From Kitasatospora sp. NBC_00458 (GTDB lineage: Bacteria; Actinomycetota; Actinomycetes; Streptomycetales; Streptomycetaceae), in assembly GCF_036013975.1 (NCBI RefSeq), contig NZ_CP107904.1, positions 1,922,001 through 1,986,000 on the forward strand: DNA of 64,000 nucleotides, given 5' to 3'. A program made the position numbers and the translations under genes. The first letter of the stretch is position 1, and each line of letters starts with the position of its first letter. Below, one piece after another: positions 10,162 to 20,290 of this stretch. The notes below the pieces were generated by a model that was not told the origin of the DNA, did not search any database, and was given only the letters and a program-made list of their open reading frames with translations.

Positions 10162-11391
10162 ATGAGCAGCGACCCGTGGGGCCGTGTCGACGAGCAGGGC
10201 ACGGTCTACGTCAGGACGGCCGACGGCGAACGCGTCGTGGGTTCCTGGCAGGCCGGCTCGCCCGAAGAGGCGCTCGCCTACTTCGAGCGCAAGTACCAGG
10301 GCATCGAGGTGGAGATCGGCCTGCTGGAGAAGCGGGTGCGCACCACCGACCTGGCCGCCAAGGACGCCCAGGCCGCGCTGGACCACCTGCGCGAGCAGGT
10401 CACCGAGGCGCACGCGGTCGGTGACCTCGCCTCGCTGGCCAAGCGGCTGGACACGCTCGCCGGCGAGATCGAGAGCCGCCGCGAGGAGCGCAAGGCCGCC
10501 CGGGCCAAGGCCCAGGACGAGACCCGCACCGCCAAGGAGGCGCTGGTCGCCGAGGCCGAGCAGCTCGCCGAGTCCACCCAGTGGCGGGAGGCCGGCGACC
10601 GGCTGCGCGCCCTGGTGGACACCTGGAAGGGCCTGCCCCGGCTGGACCGCAAGAGCGACGACGAGCTGTGGCACCGCTTCTCGCACGCCCGCTCGGTCTT
10701 CTCCAAGCACCGCAAGTCGCACTTCGCGGCCCTGGACGCCGAGCGCGACCAGGCCCGGCTCACCAAGGAGGCGCTGGTCGCCGAGGCCGAGGCGCTCTCC
10801 TCGTCCACCGAGTGGGGCGACACCGCGGCCTCCTACCGCGACCTGATGGCGCGCTGGAAGTCCGCCGGGCGCGCCCAGCGCGACATCGAGGACGAGCTGT
10901 GGGCGCGGTTCCGCGGCGCCCAGGACGTCTTCTTCCAGGCGCGCTCCGCGGTGTTCAGCGAGCGCGACGCCGAGCAGGTCGCCAACCAGAAGCTCAAGGA
11001 GGCGCTGGCGGCCGAGGCCGAGGCGATCCTGCCGATCACCGACCTCAAGGCGGCCAAGGCCGCGCTGCGCGAGGTGAACGAGCGCTGGGAGGCGATCGGT
11101 CACGTGCCGCGCGACGCCCGGCCGAAGCTGGACGGCCGGCTGAACACGGTCGAGCGGGCGATCCGCGAGGCCGAGGACTCCGAGTGGAAGCGCTCCAACC
11201 CGGAGGCCAAGGCCCGCGCCGCCGGCATGGTCGGCCTCTTCCAGGCCAAGGCCGACAAGATCCAGACCGACCTGGACAAGGCCCGCGCGGCCGGCAACGC
11301 GAGCAAGGTCGCCAAGCTGGAGAACGAGCTGGCCGGCGTCCGGACCCTGCTGGAGCAGGCGCACCGGAGCCAGGAGGAGTTCAGCGGCTGA
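10162..11391 (+). CDS. DUF349 domain-containing coiled-coil protein
   Basis: A 409-residue cytoplasmic protein built of repeated DUF349 units. The repeat is visible as ALVAEAEQLAESTQWREAGD, then ALVAEAEALSSSTEWGDTAA, then ALAAEAEAILPITDLKAAKA, each followed by a tryptophan-containing helix (LVDTWKGLPRLDRK, LMARWKSAGRAQRD, VNERWEAIGHVPRD). The region between residues 40 and 130 and the C-terminal 60 residues are strongly heptad-like. The function of DUF349 proteins is not established. The ATG has GGAGG. The gene sits head-on to relA and is separated from it by a long terminator hairpin. Confidence 0.88.
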   Translation: MSSDPWGRVDEQGTVYVRTADGERVVGSWQAGSPEEALAYFERKYQGIEVEIGLLEKRVRTTDLAAKDAQAALDHLREQVTEAHAVGDLASLAKRLDTLAGEIESRREERKAARAKAQDETRTAKEALVAEAEQLAESTQWREAGDRLRALVDTWKGLPRLDRKSDDELWHRFSHARSVFSKHRKSHFAALDAERDQARLTKEALVAEAEALSSSTEWGDTAASYRDLMARWKSAGRAQRDIEDELWARFRGAQDVFFQARSAVFSERDAEQVANQKLKEALAAEAEAILPITDLKAAKAALREVNERWEAIGHVPRDARPKLDGRLNTVERAIREAEDSEWKRSNPEAKARAAGMVGLFQAKADKIQTDLDKARAAGNASKVAKLENELAGVRTLLEQAHRSQEEFSG

Positions 11392-11440
11392 TCCCGGCCC
11401 GCTGATCCCGGGCCGTCGCGGACGCGGCCGACGGACACGA

Positions 11441-11477
11441 GGAAGGGCCCCCGGGGGAATCCCCCGGGGGCCCTTCC
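11441..11477. terminator. Bidirectional terminator between the DUF349 gene and relA
   Basis: A perfect 17-bp stem (11441-11457 with 11461-11477) with a 3-base AAT loop lies between two convergent genes, 50 bp after the DUF349 stop and 16 bp after the relA stop. The perfect symmetry lets it act for both strands. Confidence 0.85.
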
Positions 11478-11492
11478 CTTCGCCGCCGTCCG

Positions 11493-13931
11493 CTACTTGC
11501 GGGCCGAGGTGACCCGGTAGACGTCGTAGACGCCCTCGACGCCGCGGACCGCCTTGAGCACGTGGCCCAGGTGCTTCGGGTCGCCCATCTCGAAGGTGAA
11601 CCGGCTCATCGCCACCCGGTCGCGGGAGGTCTGCACCGCCGCCGACAGGATGTTGACGTGCTGGTCGGAGAGGACCCGGGTGACGTCCGAGAGCAGCCGG
11701 GAGCGGTCCAGCGCCTCGACCTGGATGGCCACCAGGAAGACCGAGGACTGGGTGGCCGCCCACTCGACGTCGATCATCCGCTCGGGCTGCTGGCTGAGCG
11801 CCTCCACGTTGACGCAGTCGGCGCGGTGCACCGAGACGCCGTTGCCGCGGGTGACGAAGCCGACGATGCCGTCGCCGGGCACCGGGGTGCAGCAGCGCGA
11901 CAGCTTGACCCAGACGTCCTCGACGCCCTTGACGATCACACCGGGGTCGCCCTTGGCCCGCCGGCGCACCGCCCGGCGGTTGTCGTGGGTCGGCGTCGCC
12001 GTCTCGGCGAGGTCCTCGGTGGCACCCTCCTCGCCGCCCAGTGCCTGCACCAGCTTCTGGACGATGTTCTGCGCGGCGACGTGGCCCTCGCCGATCGCCG
12101 CGTAGAGCGAGGAGATGTCCGGGTAGCGCATCTCGTGGGCCAGCGTGACCAGCGAGTCGCCGGTCAGGATCCGCTGGATCGGCAGGCCCTGCTTGCGCAT
12201 CGCCCGGGCGATGGCGTCCTTGCCCTGCTCGATCGCCTCCTCGCGGCGCTCCTTGGAGAACCAGGCACGGATCTTGTTGCGGGCCCGCGGCGACTTGACG
12301 AAGCCGAGCCAGTCCCGGGACGGGCCGGCGTTCTCCGCCTTGGAGGTGAAGACCTCCACGGCGTCGCCGTTCTCCAGGGTCGACTCCAGCGGCACCAGCC
12401 GCCCGTTCACCCGGGCCCCTATGGTCCGGTAGCCGACCTCGGTGTGCACCGCGAAGGCGAAGTCCACCGGGGTGGCGCCGGCCGGCAGGGCTATGACGTC
12501 GCCCTTGGGCGTGAAGACGAAGACCTCGTTGCTGGCCAGGTCGAAGCGGAGCGACTCCAGGAACTCGCTCGGGTCGGCGGTCTCCTTCTGCCAGTCCAGC
12601 AGCTGCCGCAGCCAGGCCATCTCGTTGACGGCGCCGGCCTTGTCGTCCTTGCGGGTCTGGGTCGGGGTGTCGGTGCGCACCTTGGAGGCGCCGGCCACCG
12701 CGCGCTGCTTGTACTTCCAGTGCGCCGCGATCCCGTACTCGGCCCGGCGGTGCATGTCGAAGGTGCGGATCTGCAGCTCGACGGGCTTGCCCCCGGGACC
12801 GATCACCGTGGTGTGCAGCGACTGGTACATGTTGAACTTGGGCATCGCGATGTAGTCCTTGAACCGCCCCGGCACCGGGTTCCACCGCGCGTGGATGGTG
12901 CCCAGCGCCGCGTAGCAGTCGCGGACGGTGTCGACCAGGACCCGGATGCCCACCAGGTCGTAGATCTCGGCGAAGTCCCGGCCCCGGACGATCATCTTCT
13001 GGTAGACCGAGTAGTAGTGCTTCGGCCGGCCGGTGACGGAGGCCGTGATCCGGGCGCCCCGCAGGTCGCCCTGGACCTGGTCGATGACGGTCGCCAGGTA
13101 CTCGTCCCGCTTGGGGGCGCGCTCGGCGACCAGCCGGACGATCTCGTCGTACATCTTGGGGTAGAGGATCGCGAAGGCGAGGTCCTCCAGCTCCCACTTG
13201 ATGGTGTTCATGCCCAGCCGGTGTGCCAGCGGGGCGTAGATCTCCAGCGTCTCGCGGGCCTTCTTCTCCTGCTTCTCCCGCTTGAGGTAGCGCATGGTGC
13301 GCATGTTGTGCAGGCGGTCGGCGAGCTTGATCACCAGGACCCGGGGGTCCTTGGCCATCGCGACGACCATCTTGCGGACCGTCTCGGCCTGCGCGGCCTC
13401 GCCGAACTTGACCCGGTCCAGCTTGGTGACGCCGTCGACCAGCAGGGCCACCGAGTCGCCGAAGTCCTTGCGCAGGGTCTCCAGGCCGTAGTCGGTGTCC
13501 TCGACGGTGTCGTGGAGCAGCCCGGCCATCAGGGTCGGGGCGTCCATCCCCAGCTCGGCCAGGATGGTCGCGACCGCCAGCGGGTGGGTGATGTACGGGT
13601 CGCCGCTCTTGCGCTTCTGCCCCCGGTGCCACTTCTCGGCGACCGCGTACGCCTTCTCGATGTCGCGCAGCAGCGCCGGATCGGCCTTGGGGTCGTTGGC
13701 CCGGATCGACCGGAAGAGCGGCTCCAGCACGGGGTTGAGCACGCTGGAGCGCTGGCCGCCGAGCCGGGCCAGACGGGCGCGCATCCCGCCGGTGGTCGAG
13801 GGGCGGCCCGCCGGGGCCACCGCACGGGACGGGGTCGACGCCGGGCGTGCCGGGGTGGCCCCCGAGGGCGTGGGCCGGTTCTCGGGGGCGGCCGCAGCGG
13901 CCGTGGGCACAACCTCGTCGGGCAAGGACAC
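11493..13931 (-). CDS. relA: Bifunctional (p)ppGpp synthetase/hydrolase
   Basis: An 812-residue Rel enzyme that both makes and hydrolyses (p)ppGpp. The first 55 residues are an Ala/Pro-rich tail. The HD hydrolase is intact: YITHPLAVA (about 113-121) and LLHDTVEDT (about 138-146, HD and ED motifs), plus NMRTMR. The synthetase has [23 protein letters not shown] and [17 protein letters not shown] with the catalytic Glu context. The TGS domain ([20 protein letters not shown]), a helical region with RCCTPVPGD, and a C-terminal ACT domain follow. Both catalytic halves look functional. GTG start with GAGGAG. A terminator separates it from upstream apt, so it has its own promoter. Confidence 0.97.
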   Translation of the reverse strand: MSLPDEVVPTAAAAAPENRPTPSGATPARPASTPSRAVAPAGRPSTTGGMRARLARLGGQRSSVLNPVLEPLFRSIRANDPKADPALLRDIEKAYAVAEKWHRGQKRKSGDPYITHPLAVATILAELGMDAPTLMAGLLHDTVEDTDYGLETLRKDFGDSVALLVDGVTKLDRVKFGEAAQAETVRKMVVAMAKDPRVLVIKLADRLHNMRTMRYLKREKQEKKARETLEIYAPLAHRLGMNTIKWELEDLAFAILYPKMYDEIVRLVAERAPKRDEYLATVIDQVQGDLRGARITASVTGRPKHYYSVYQKMIVRGRDFAEIYDLVGIRVLVDTVRDCYAALGTIHARWNPVPGRFKDYIAMPKFNMYQSLHTTVIGPGGKPVELQIRTFDMHRRAEYGIAAHWKYKQRAVAGASKVRTDTPTQTRKDDKAGAVNEMAWLRQLLDWQKETADPSEFLESLRFDLASNEVFVFTPKGDVIALPAGATPVDFAFAVHTEVGYRTIGARVNGRLVPLESTLENGDAVEVFTSKAENAGPSRDWLGFVKSPRARNKIRAWFSKERREEAIEQGKDAIARAMRKQGLPIQRILTGDSLVTLAHEMRYPDISSLYAAIGEGHVAAQNIVQKLVQALGGEEGATEDLAETATPTHDNRRAVRRRAKGDPGVIVKGVEDVWVKLSRCCTPVPGDGIVGFVTRGNGVSVHRADCVNVEALSQQPERMIDVEWAATQSSVFLVAIQVEALDRSRLLSDVTRVLSDQHVNILSAAVQTSRDRVAMSRFTFEMGDPKHLGHVLKAVRGVEGVYDVYRVTSARK

Positions 13932-14095
13932 TCCTCAGGGCGCTCGGCCTGCCCCTCCGCGCGGGCCGCGCGACCCGCACAACCGGGAGGGGATGAATCT
14001 TCATGGTACCGAGCCGGGCGCCGGGGCGTTCGGTCGGCCGCCCCCGGACACGCACCGGACACACGACCGACACGAACCGGTCGGCCCCGGAACGC

Positions 14096-14135
14096 CGACG
14101 AGCGGCGGCCGGATTCCTCCGGCCGCCGCTCGTCG
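14096..14135 (-). terminator. Terminator downstream of apt
   Basis: An 18-bp perfect stem (14096-14113 with 14118-14135) with a TTCC loop lies 21 bp beyond the apt stop. It separates the Sec-apt transcript from relA. Confidence 0.8.
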
Positions 14136-14155
14136 CAGCGTTGGGCCCGCCCGGT

Positions 14156-14707
14156 TCAGACGGTGACCAGCGTCTCCAGCGGAGCCGCGCCCAGGTGCGG
14201 CGCCAGCCGCTCGCGCCCGTCCAGGAAGCCCAGCTCCATCAGGACCACGACGCCCGCGAGCTCGGCGCCGGCCTCCTTGACCAGGTCCAGCGAAGCACCG
14301 ATCGTCCCGCCGGTGGCCAGCACGTCGTCCACCACCAGCACCCGCTCACCGGGCGCGAAGGCGTCGCACTGGACCTCCAGCGTCGCCGAGCCGTACTCCA
14401 GCTCGTACGAGCGGCGGAACACCTCGCCGGGCAGCTTGCCCTGCTTGCGGATCGGCACGAAGCCGAGCCCGGCCGCGAAGGCCGCCGGGGCCGCCAGCAC
14501 GAACCCGCGCGCCTCCAGGCCGACCACCTTGGTCGCCCCGAGCTCCCTGGCCCGGTCCGCCAGCGCCCGGGTGAGCGCCGCGAAGGCCTCGGCGTCGGCG
14601 AGCAGCGGCGCGATGTCCTTGAACAGCACGCCCGGCTTCGGGTAGTCCGGGACGTCCCTGATCCGGCTGTTCAGCAGCTGGGCCAGGGTGGTGTCGGCGG
14701 TGGTCAC
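14156..14707 (-). CDS. apt: Adenine phosphoribosyltransferase
   Basis: A 183-residue purine salvage enzyme that converts adenine and PRPP to AMP. The PRPP-binding signature VLVVDDVLATGGTIGASLDL is complete, and the N-terminal SRIRDVPDYPKPGVLFKDIAPL block is the hallmark of APRT rather than other phosphoribosyltransferases. VGLEARGFVLAAPAA is the hood/PPi loop region. GTG start with AAGGA. It follows secF by 24 bp and precedes relA, the secD-secF-apt-relA order known from streptomycetes. Confidence 0.96.
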   Translation of the reverse strand: MTTADTTLAQLLNSRIRDVPDYPKPGVLFKDIAPLLADAEAFAALTRALADRARELGATKVVGLEARGFVLAAPAAFAAGLGFVPIRKQGKLPGEVFRRSYELEYGSATLEVQCDAFAPGERVLVVDDVLATGGTIGASLDLVKEAGAELAGVVVLMELGFLDGRERLAPHLGAAPLETLVTV

Positions 14708-14731
14708 GAAGGGTCCTTAGGGTCGGCGGGG

Positions 14732-15838
14732 TCAGCGATTGGTGGACGGACGGCCCTTGGCACGCGTGGTGCCGGCCGCCCTTCCGCGCTGACCGACCAT
14801 ACCCGCCGGCTGCTCGTCCCCGGAGCCGTCCTCGCCGTCCTCGCCACCGGCGTCCCTGGCCGCCTCGGCCTTGGCGTCCGCGGCGCGCCGCTGGGCGACC
14901 CGCTTGGCCAGGGCCTTCATCTCCGGCTGCTCCTCCTTCAGCTGCGCGAGCAGCGGGGTGGCGACGCAGATCGAGGAGTAGGCACCGGCGGCGAGGCCGA
15001 TGAACAGCGCGAGCGAGATGTCGTTCAGCGTGCCGGCCCCGAGGAAGCCGCCACCGATGAACAGCAGCGCCGCCACCGGGAGCAGGGCGACCACGGTGGT
15101 GTTGAGCGAGCGGACCAGGGTCTGGTTGAGGCCCGCGTTGGCCGCGTCGCTGTAGGTGAGCTTGTTCTGCTTCGTGAGGTCCTTGGTGTTCTCCTTCACG
15201 GTGTCGAAGACGACGACCGTGTCGTAGAGGGAGTACCCGAGGATGGTCAGGAAGCCGATCACGGTGCCGGGGGTGACCTCGAAGCCGACCAGGGCGTAGA
15301 CGCCGATGGTGATCAGGAGGTCGTGGATGAGGGCGACCAGTGCGGCCACCGCCATCCGCCACTCGAAGGCGATCGCGAGGTAGATCGTCACCAGGATCAT
15401 GAAGATGACCAGACCGGTGAGGGCCTTGTTGGAGATCTGCTCACCCCAGCTGGGGCCGATCACCTGGGCCTCGATCTCCTGGACCGGGACACCGAGCCCC
15501 TTCGCCAGGCTCTCGGTGATGACCGAGGAGGAGACCTTCTCCTCGGAGGAGACCTGGATGCGGATCTTGCCGTTCTCGGTCGACTGCACCAGCGGGTGCG
15601 ACTCGACGATCTTGTCGACCGCCTCCTGCGTCTGCGAGATCGTGAGCCCGGGCTTGGCCACGGTGTAGACCGAGCCGCCCTTGAACTCGATGCCCAGGTG
15701 GAGGCCCATCGTCAGGCCGATCGCGGCGACCAGGACGATCACCCCGGAGATGCTGTACCAGAGCTTGCGGCGCCCGACGAAGTCGAAGCTGACCTCGCCC
15801 TGGTAGAGCTTGTGGCCCAGATTGGAGAAGCGTGACAC
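14732..15838 (-). CDS. secF: Protein translocase subunit SecF
   Basis: A 368-residue RND-type membrane protein that with SecD uses the proton gradient to pull substrates through SecYEG. I see a first membrane segment (LWYSISGVIVLVAAIGLTMGL), the periplasmic P1 region beginning GIEFKGGSVYTV, then a cluster of membrane segments including GYSLYDTVVVFDTVKENT (the conserved D and R/K-bearing TM4 motif) and SLNTTVVALLPVAALLFIGG. The C-terminal 70 residues are a charged tail not found in E. coli SecF. Its GTG start lies only 4 bp after the secD stop, so the two are co-transcribed and probably coupled. Confidence 0.95.
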   Translation of the reverse strand: MSRFSNLGHKLYQGEVSFDFVGRRKLWYSISGVIVLVAAIGLTMGLHLGIEFKGGSVYTVAKPGLTISQTQEAVDKIVESHPLVQSTENGKIRIQVSSEEKVSSSVITESLAKGLGVPVQEIEAQVIGPSWGEQISNKALTGLVIFMILVTIYLAIAFEWRMAVAALVALIHDLLITIGVYALVGFEVTPGTVIGFLTILGYSLYDTVVVFDTVKENTKDLTKQNKLTYSDAANAGLNQTLVRSLNTTVVALLPVAALLFIGGGFLGAGTLNDISLALFIGLAAGAYSSICVATPLLAQLKEEQPEMKALAKRVAQRRAADAKAEAARDAGGEDGEDGSGDEQPAGMVGQRGRAAGTTRAKGRPSTNR

Positions 15839-15842
15839 GGTG

Positions 15843-17672
15843 TCAGGCCTCCTTCACGGCGGCGGAGGACGAGGGGTTGCGGCGACGGGTGCTGCGCAGC
15901 GGCGGGCGGGCACCCAGCCGCTTCGGGTCCAGGCCCGACCACGGGTGGCCGTCGGAGAAGAACTTCTTGCGGGCCAGCAGCGTGATCAGCGGCTTGGTGA
16001 AGAGGAAGATCACCACGACGTCGAGCGCGGTGGTCAGACCCAGCGTGAACGCGAAGCCCTGCACCTTGCCGACCGAGACCACGTAGAGCACGGCGGCACA
16101 GAGGAAGGAGACGAAGTCCGACACCAGGATGGTGCGCCGGGCGCGCGGCCAGGCCCGCTGGACCGCCGGGCGCAGCGGGGCGCCCTCGCGGACCTCGTCG
16201 CGGATCCGCTCGAAGTACACGATGAAGGAGTCGGCGGTGATACCGATCGCGACGATCGCACCGCAGACCGCGGGCAGGTTCAGCGCGAAGCCGATCCCGG
16301 CGCCGAGCAGGCTCATGATCGAGTAGGTCAGGGCCGCCGAGACGAGCAGACCGGCGATCGAGACCAGGCCCAGGCCGCGGTAGTACACCAGCGAGTAGAG
16401 GACCACCAGGACCATGCCGATCAGGCCGGCGACCAGACCGGCCTTCAGCTGGTCCCCGCCGAGCTGCGGGGAGACGGTGGTGACGTCGCTGGTGGTGAAC
16501 TCCAGCGGCAGCGCGCCGAAGCTCAGCTGGTTGGCGAGGCCCTGCGCCTCGGCCTGGGTGAAGCTGCCCGAGATCACGGCCGAGCCGCCGGGGATGGCGC
16601 CGCGCACGTACGGGTGGGAGACGACCTGGCCGTCCAGCACGATGGCGAACTGGTTGGCCGGCTGGGGCTGGGAGGCCAGCTGGCCGGTGACGGCGGTGAA
16701 GGCGTCGGTGCCCTTGCCGTTGAACTGCAGCTGGACCTGCCAGCCGCCGCCCTGCTGGGTGTCGATGGTGGCCTGCGCCTTGGAGACGTCCTTGCCGAAG
16801 ACCGCGACCGGGCCGAGGGCGAGCTTGTACCAGACGCCGTCCTCCTGCTTCTGGCTGCAGGCGACGGCCGGCGCGCCCTCGGAGGTCTGGTGGTTCTGGC
16901 GCTGCTCCAGCTTGCTGCAGTCGAGTGCGGCGAACTGGGCCGCCAGCTCCGGCGGCACGGTGCCCGAGGTCATCGCGGCGGAGAGGTCCGGCGTGGCCGG
17001 GGGCGTGGCGGCGGCGCTCGGGGTGCCGGTCGCGGCGGCGCCGGTGGCGGCCGCGGACGGGGTCCCGGTGGCCGCGGCGCCGGTGGCGGCGGCGGTCGGC
17101 GTGGTGTCGGCCGCGAGGGCCTCGCCGGCCGGCCGGCCCTGCTTGGTGGCGCCGGTGCTGGGCGCGGCCGCCGTGGCGCCGGCGCTCGGGGTGCCGGTGG
17201 CCGCCGGGGTGCCGGTGGCGGACGGGGCGGCGCTGCCGCTCGCCGACGGGGTGTCGGTCGGGGCCGGGGCCTGGAGACCGCTCGGCGCGAGGGCGAGGAC
17301 CGGGCGGAAGTACAGGTTCGCGGTGGATCCGACCTGGTCGGCCGCGGTCTGCTTGTCACCGCCCTTGGGGATGTTCACGATGATGTTGCGGTCGCCCTGG
17401 GTCTGGACCTCCGCCTCGGAGACACCCATCCCGTTGACCCGCTGCTCGATGATCCCGGTGGCGATGTCCATGTTGGACTTGTTGATCGCCTTGGGGTCGG
17501 TCGACTTCGCGCTCAGCGTGATGCTGGTGCCGCCTGCGAGGTCGATCCCGAGGCGGGGCTTGGTGTGACCCGTCCCGAACATGAGGGCGACCAGTCCGAC
17601 GGTGACGACCAGGATGAGGGCCAGCGCCCGCCCTGGGTAGCCGTCGCGCGGGCGCGACTTGGGTGTTGCCAC
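15843..17672 (-). CDS. secD: Protein translocase subunit SecD
   Basis: A 609-residue SecD. The first membrane segment (ALALILVVTVGLVALMFG) is followed by GIDLAGGTSITLSAK, then the extracytoplasmic domain, and a C-terminal block of membrane segments (GLVAGLIGMVLVVLYSLVYY, AIVAIGITADSFIVYFERIR, the conserved D/R motif). Between about residues 135 and 235 lies a roughly 100-residue Ala/Thr/Gly/Pro/Ser insertion with near-identical TGAAATGTPSAAA units, not part of the SecD fold and likely a flexible extracytoplasmic linker. GTG start. It sits between yajC and secF, all minus strand. Confidence 0.95.
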   Translation of the reverse strand: MATPKSRPRDGYPGRALALILVVTVGLVALMFGTGHTKPRLGIDLAGGTSITLSAKSTDPKAINKSNMDIATGIIEQRVNGMGVSEAEVQTQGDRNIIVNIPKGGDKQTAADQVGSTANLYFRPVLALAPSGLQAPAPTDTPSASGSAAPSATGTPAATGTPSAGATAAAPSTGATKQGRPAGEALAADTTPTAAATGAAATGTPSAAATGAAATGTPSAAATPPATPDLSAAMTSGTVPPELAAQFAALDCSKLEQRQNHQTSEGAPAVACSQKQEDGVWYKLALGPVAVFGKDVSKAQATIDTQQGGGWQVQLQFNGKGTDAFTAVTGQLASQPQPANQFAIVLDGQVVSHPYVRGAIPGGSAVISGSFTQAEAQGLANQLSFGALPLEFTTSDVTTVSPQLGGDQLKAGLVAGLIGMVLVVLYSLVYYRGLGLVSIAGLLVSAALTYSIMSLLGAGIGFALNLPAVCGAIVAIGITADSFIVYFERIRDEVREGAPLRPAVQRAWPRARRTILVSDFVSFLCAAVLYVVSVGKVQGFAFTLGLTTALDVVVIFLFTKPLITLLARKKFFSDGHPWSGLDPKRLGARPPLRSTRRRNPSSSAAVKEA

Positions 17673-17816
17673 CTTGCTCGTTTCTCCCTGTCCATGCCAC
17701 TTCCCCCCACCGGACCCCGCCCTGCGCGTGGCTGGACGGGGTGTGGCGGAACTGCGGCCCTGAGTCCTGTGGGCTCGCGGCGGTGCGCCGCGCGGCCGGG
17801 CGGGTGCCCGACCGTA

Positions 17817-18224
17817 CTACTTGCTCGCGGGAGCGCCGCCCTCGGCCTCGGCCTTCTCCGCGCCGTCCTTGCTGAGCGACAGCGGCTGCTCGTCCGCCGG
17901 CTCGATCGCGGCGTCCTCGTCGGAGGCCTCGGACAGCTCGTCGTCGGCGGGGCGGCCGTTGATGATCGCGTCGTACTCCGCGGGATCCAGGACCGCCGCG
18001 ATCGCACTCTTGGTGAAGTGGGTGACCACGCCGGGCGCGATCTCCAGCTCGACGGTCTCGTCGTTGACCGCCTTCACCTGGGCGTACAGGCCGCCGATGG
18101 TGCGCACCCCCGCCCCTGGCTCCAGCGCGGTCTGCATCTTCTGCATCTGCTGCTGGCGCTTCTTCTGCGACCGGAACATGAGCACGATCGCGATGATCGG
18201 GAGGAGAAGGATGATGAGGTTCAC
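17817..18224 (-). CDS. yajC: Preprotein translocase subunit YajC
   Basis: A 135-residue single-pass membrane protein of the SecDF-YajC complex. The N-terminal anchor (NLIILLLPIIAIVLMFRSQK) is followed by the family block KKRQQQMQKMQTALEPGAGV, a small beta-rich domain with GLYAQVKAVNDETVELEIAPGVV, and an acidic low-complexity tail. GTG start with AAGGA. It is the first of the yajC-secD-secF row; a 144-bp gap separates it from secD. Confidence 0.95.
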   Translation of the reverse strand: MNLIILLLPIIAIVLMFRSQKKRQQQMQKMQTALEPGAGVRTIGGLYAQVKAVNDETVELEIAPGVVTHFTKSAIAAVLDPAEYDAIINGRPADDELSEASDEDAAIEPADEQPLSLSKDGAEKAEAEGGAPASK

Positions 18225-18471
18225 TGCAGCCAGGGTCCTTTACGGGCCGCCGGCCGGCGGCCTGTGTGGTATTGGTCGTCCCGTCGGGTGAGAGGGGCGG
18301 TCCGGCGGAGTCTAGGCGACCCCGAACTGATCGGACAACGCCAAGCATCGCATCCTGCCGCCGAAAGTGGCGAGCCTCGGCCTGCACAGTTTCCCGGGAC
18401 TTCCCCCACGGCTTCTCCAGCCGCCCCCTGGGCGGGCGTGCACGGTGCGCACACGCTCCGTTCTCACCCTT

Positions 18472-19548
18472 TCAGCCCTGTTCGGGTCGGAAAAGCTCCG
18501 GTTGGGCCGGTACGGCACCCCTGGCGACCTGGGCCGGCGGGGTGAGACCGAGGTGCTGCCAGGCGGCGGGGGTGGCGATCCGCCCGCGCGGGGTGCGGGC
18601 GAGCAGGCCCTCGCGGACCAGGAAGGGCTCGGCGACCTCCTCGACCGTCTCGGACTCCTCCCCCACCGCGACGGCCAGGGTGGACAGTCCGACCGGACCC
18701 CCGCCGAACAGCCGCAGCAGCGCGTCCAGCACCGCGCGGTCCAACCGGTCCAGGCCGCGGGCGTCGACCTCGTAGACGTCCAGCGCCTGGTTGGCGATGT
18801 CGACGGTGACCACGCCGTCGTGCCGGACCTGCGCGTAGTCGCGGACCCGGCGCAGCAGCCGGTTGGCGATGCGCGGCGTGCCCCGGGAGCGGCCGGCGAT
18901 CTCGGCGGCGCCGGCCGGGTCGATCTCGACGTCCAGCAGGGCGGCCGAGCGGTGCACCACCCGCTGGAGCTCCGACGGGGCGTAGAACTCCATGTGCCCG
19001 GTGAAGCCGAACCGGTCGCGCAGCGGCGGCGGCAGCAGTCCGGCCCGGGTGGTGGCGCCGACCAGGGTGAACGGCGGCAGCTCCAGCGGGATGGCGGTGG
19101 CGCCCGGACCCTTGCCGACGATCACGTCGACCCGGAAGTCCTCCATCGCCATGTAGAGCATCTCCTCGGCGGGCCGCGACATCCGGTGGATCTCGTCGAG
19201 GAAGAGCACCTCGCCCTCGGTGAGCGAGGAGAGGATCGCCGCGAGGTCGCCGGCGTGCTGGATCGCCGGGCCGGAGGTGATCCGGATCGGGGCGCCCAGC
19301 TCGGCCGCGATGATCATCGACAGGGTGGTCTTGCCGAGCCCGGGCGGGCCGCTGAGCAGCACGTGGTCGGGGGCGGTGCCGCGCTGGCGGGCGGCCTGGA
19401 GCACCAGTGACAGCTGCTCGCGCACCCGCTCCTGGCCGATGAACTCGTCCAGCTGCCGGGGGCGCAGCGCGGCCTCGACGGCCTGGTCCTCGCCGTCGGC
19501 GGCGGCCGTCACCAGCCGGTCGGCCGGGTCGGAGTCGTACGGGCTCAT
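18472..19548 (-). CDS. ruvB: Holliday junction DNA helicase RuvB
   Basis: A 358-residue AAA+ motor that drives branch migration with RuvA. Motifs: [19 protein letters not shown], Walker [12 protein letters not shown], Walker [10 protein letters not shown], sensor 1 [10 protein letters not shown], arginine-finger region [20 protein letters not shown], and a C-terminal winged helix ending [11 protein letters not shown]. The frame is open 29 codons further upstream, but the ATG at 19548 has GAGGAGAGG before it and begins the usual [11 protein letters not shown] start. It is downstream of ruvC and ruvA. Confidence 0.96.
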   Translation of the reverse strand: MSPYDSDPADRLVTAAADGEDQAVEAALRPRQLDEFIGQERVREQLSLVLQAARQRGTAPDHVLLSGPPGLGKTTLSMIIAAELGAPIRITSGPAIQHAGDLAAILSSLTEGEVLFLDEIHRMSRPAEEMLYMAMEDFRVDVIVGKGPGATAIPLELPPFTLVGATTRAGLLPPPLRDRFGFTGHMEFYAPSELQRVVHRSAALLDVEIDPAGAAEIAGRSRGTPRIANRLLRRVRDYAQVRHDGVVTVDIANQALDVYEVDARGLDRLDRAVLDALLRLFGGGPVGLSTLAVAVGEESETVEEVAEPFLVREGLLARTPRGRIATPAAWQHLGLTPPAQVARGAVPAQPELFRPEQG

Positions 19549-19678
19549 GCCCTCTCCTCGCTCGGCCCGGCGGTCTCGCCGGCGCCCCTCTGGATGGTTC
19601 GCGCGCTCACGTGCTGCGGGCTCCAATGTCGACAAGGTGACAGGTGGTCAGATCGGTGGGGCGACACAAGGTCCGTGG

Positions 19679-20290
19679 TCAGCGGGCCCGGTTGAGGGTC
19701 CGCAGGGCGGACCGCAGCAGGGTGCCGACGTCCGGGACGGACTGCGTCTCGGCCTCCGGGGTGACGGCGGCGACCGCCTCGTCCGCCTCGCGCGGCGCGT
19801 AGCCGAGGCCGACCAGCGCCGCGTGCAGCTGCTCGCCCCACGGCGCCGGGCCGGTGGCGACCGGCTTCTGCGCCGGCACGCTGCCGTGCGGGGCGCCCAG
19901 CTTGTCCTTGTACTCCAGCAGCAGCTTGGCGGCCTTGGCCTTGCCGATGCCGGGCACCGCGATCAGGGCCCGCTCGTTGCCGGCGGCGACGGCGGCGCGC
20001 AGCTCGTCCGGGCTGTGCACGCCGAGCATCGCCTGGGCGAGCCGCGGGCCGACGCCGGGCGCGGCCTGGAGGATCTCGAAGACCGCGCGCTCGTCGTCGT
20101 CGGCGAAGCCGTACAGGGTGAGCGAGTCCTCCCGGACGACCAGCGAGGTGGCGAGCCGGGCGGGTTGGCCGGGCCGCAGGGCGGCGGCGGTGGCCGCGGT
20201 GACCTGGACGGCCATCCCCACGCCGCCGACCTCGACGACGACGGTGGTGCCGCTGATCACGGCCACCGGTCCCTGGACGAACGCGATCAT
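19679..20290 (-). CDS. ruvA: Holliday junction DNA helicase RuvA
   Basis: A 203-residue RuvA, which binds four-way junctions as a tetramer and recruits RuvB. The N-terminal OB domain begins [20 protein letters not shown], the helix-hairpin-helix pair is [19 protein letters not shown] and [16 protein letters not shown], and the C-terminal domain III ([19 protein letters not shown]) contacts RuvB. The ATG overlaps the ruvC stop as ATGA, so translation is coupled. The longer open frame upstream is the other frame of ruvC. Confidence 0.95.
   Translation of the reverse strand: MIAFVQGPVAVISGTTVVVEVGGVGMAVQVTAATAAALRPGQPARLATSLVVREDSLTLYGFADDDERAVFEILQAAPGVGPRLAQAMLGVHSPDELRAAVAAGNERALIAVPGIGKAKAAKLLLEYKDKLGAPHGSVPAQKPVATGPAPWGEQLHAALVGLGYAPREADEAVAAVTPEAETQSVPDVGTLLRSALRTLNRAR

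Noticed and set aside
11562..14645. Open frame of more than 1000 codons on the plus strand opposite relA and apt
   Set aside because: The relA and apt proteins on the other strand have intact motifs and ribosome sites; the plus-strand product is repetitive Val/Leu/Asp/Arg-rich noise.
15810..18545. Long open frame on the plus strand opposite secD and yajC
   Set aside because: Antisense shadow; Gly/Arg/Asp-rich without domains.
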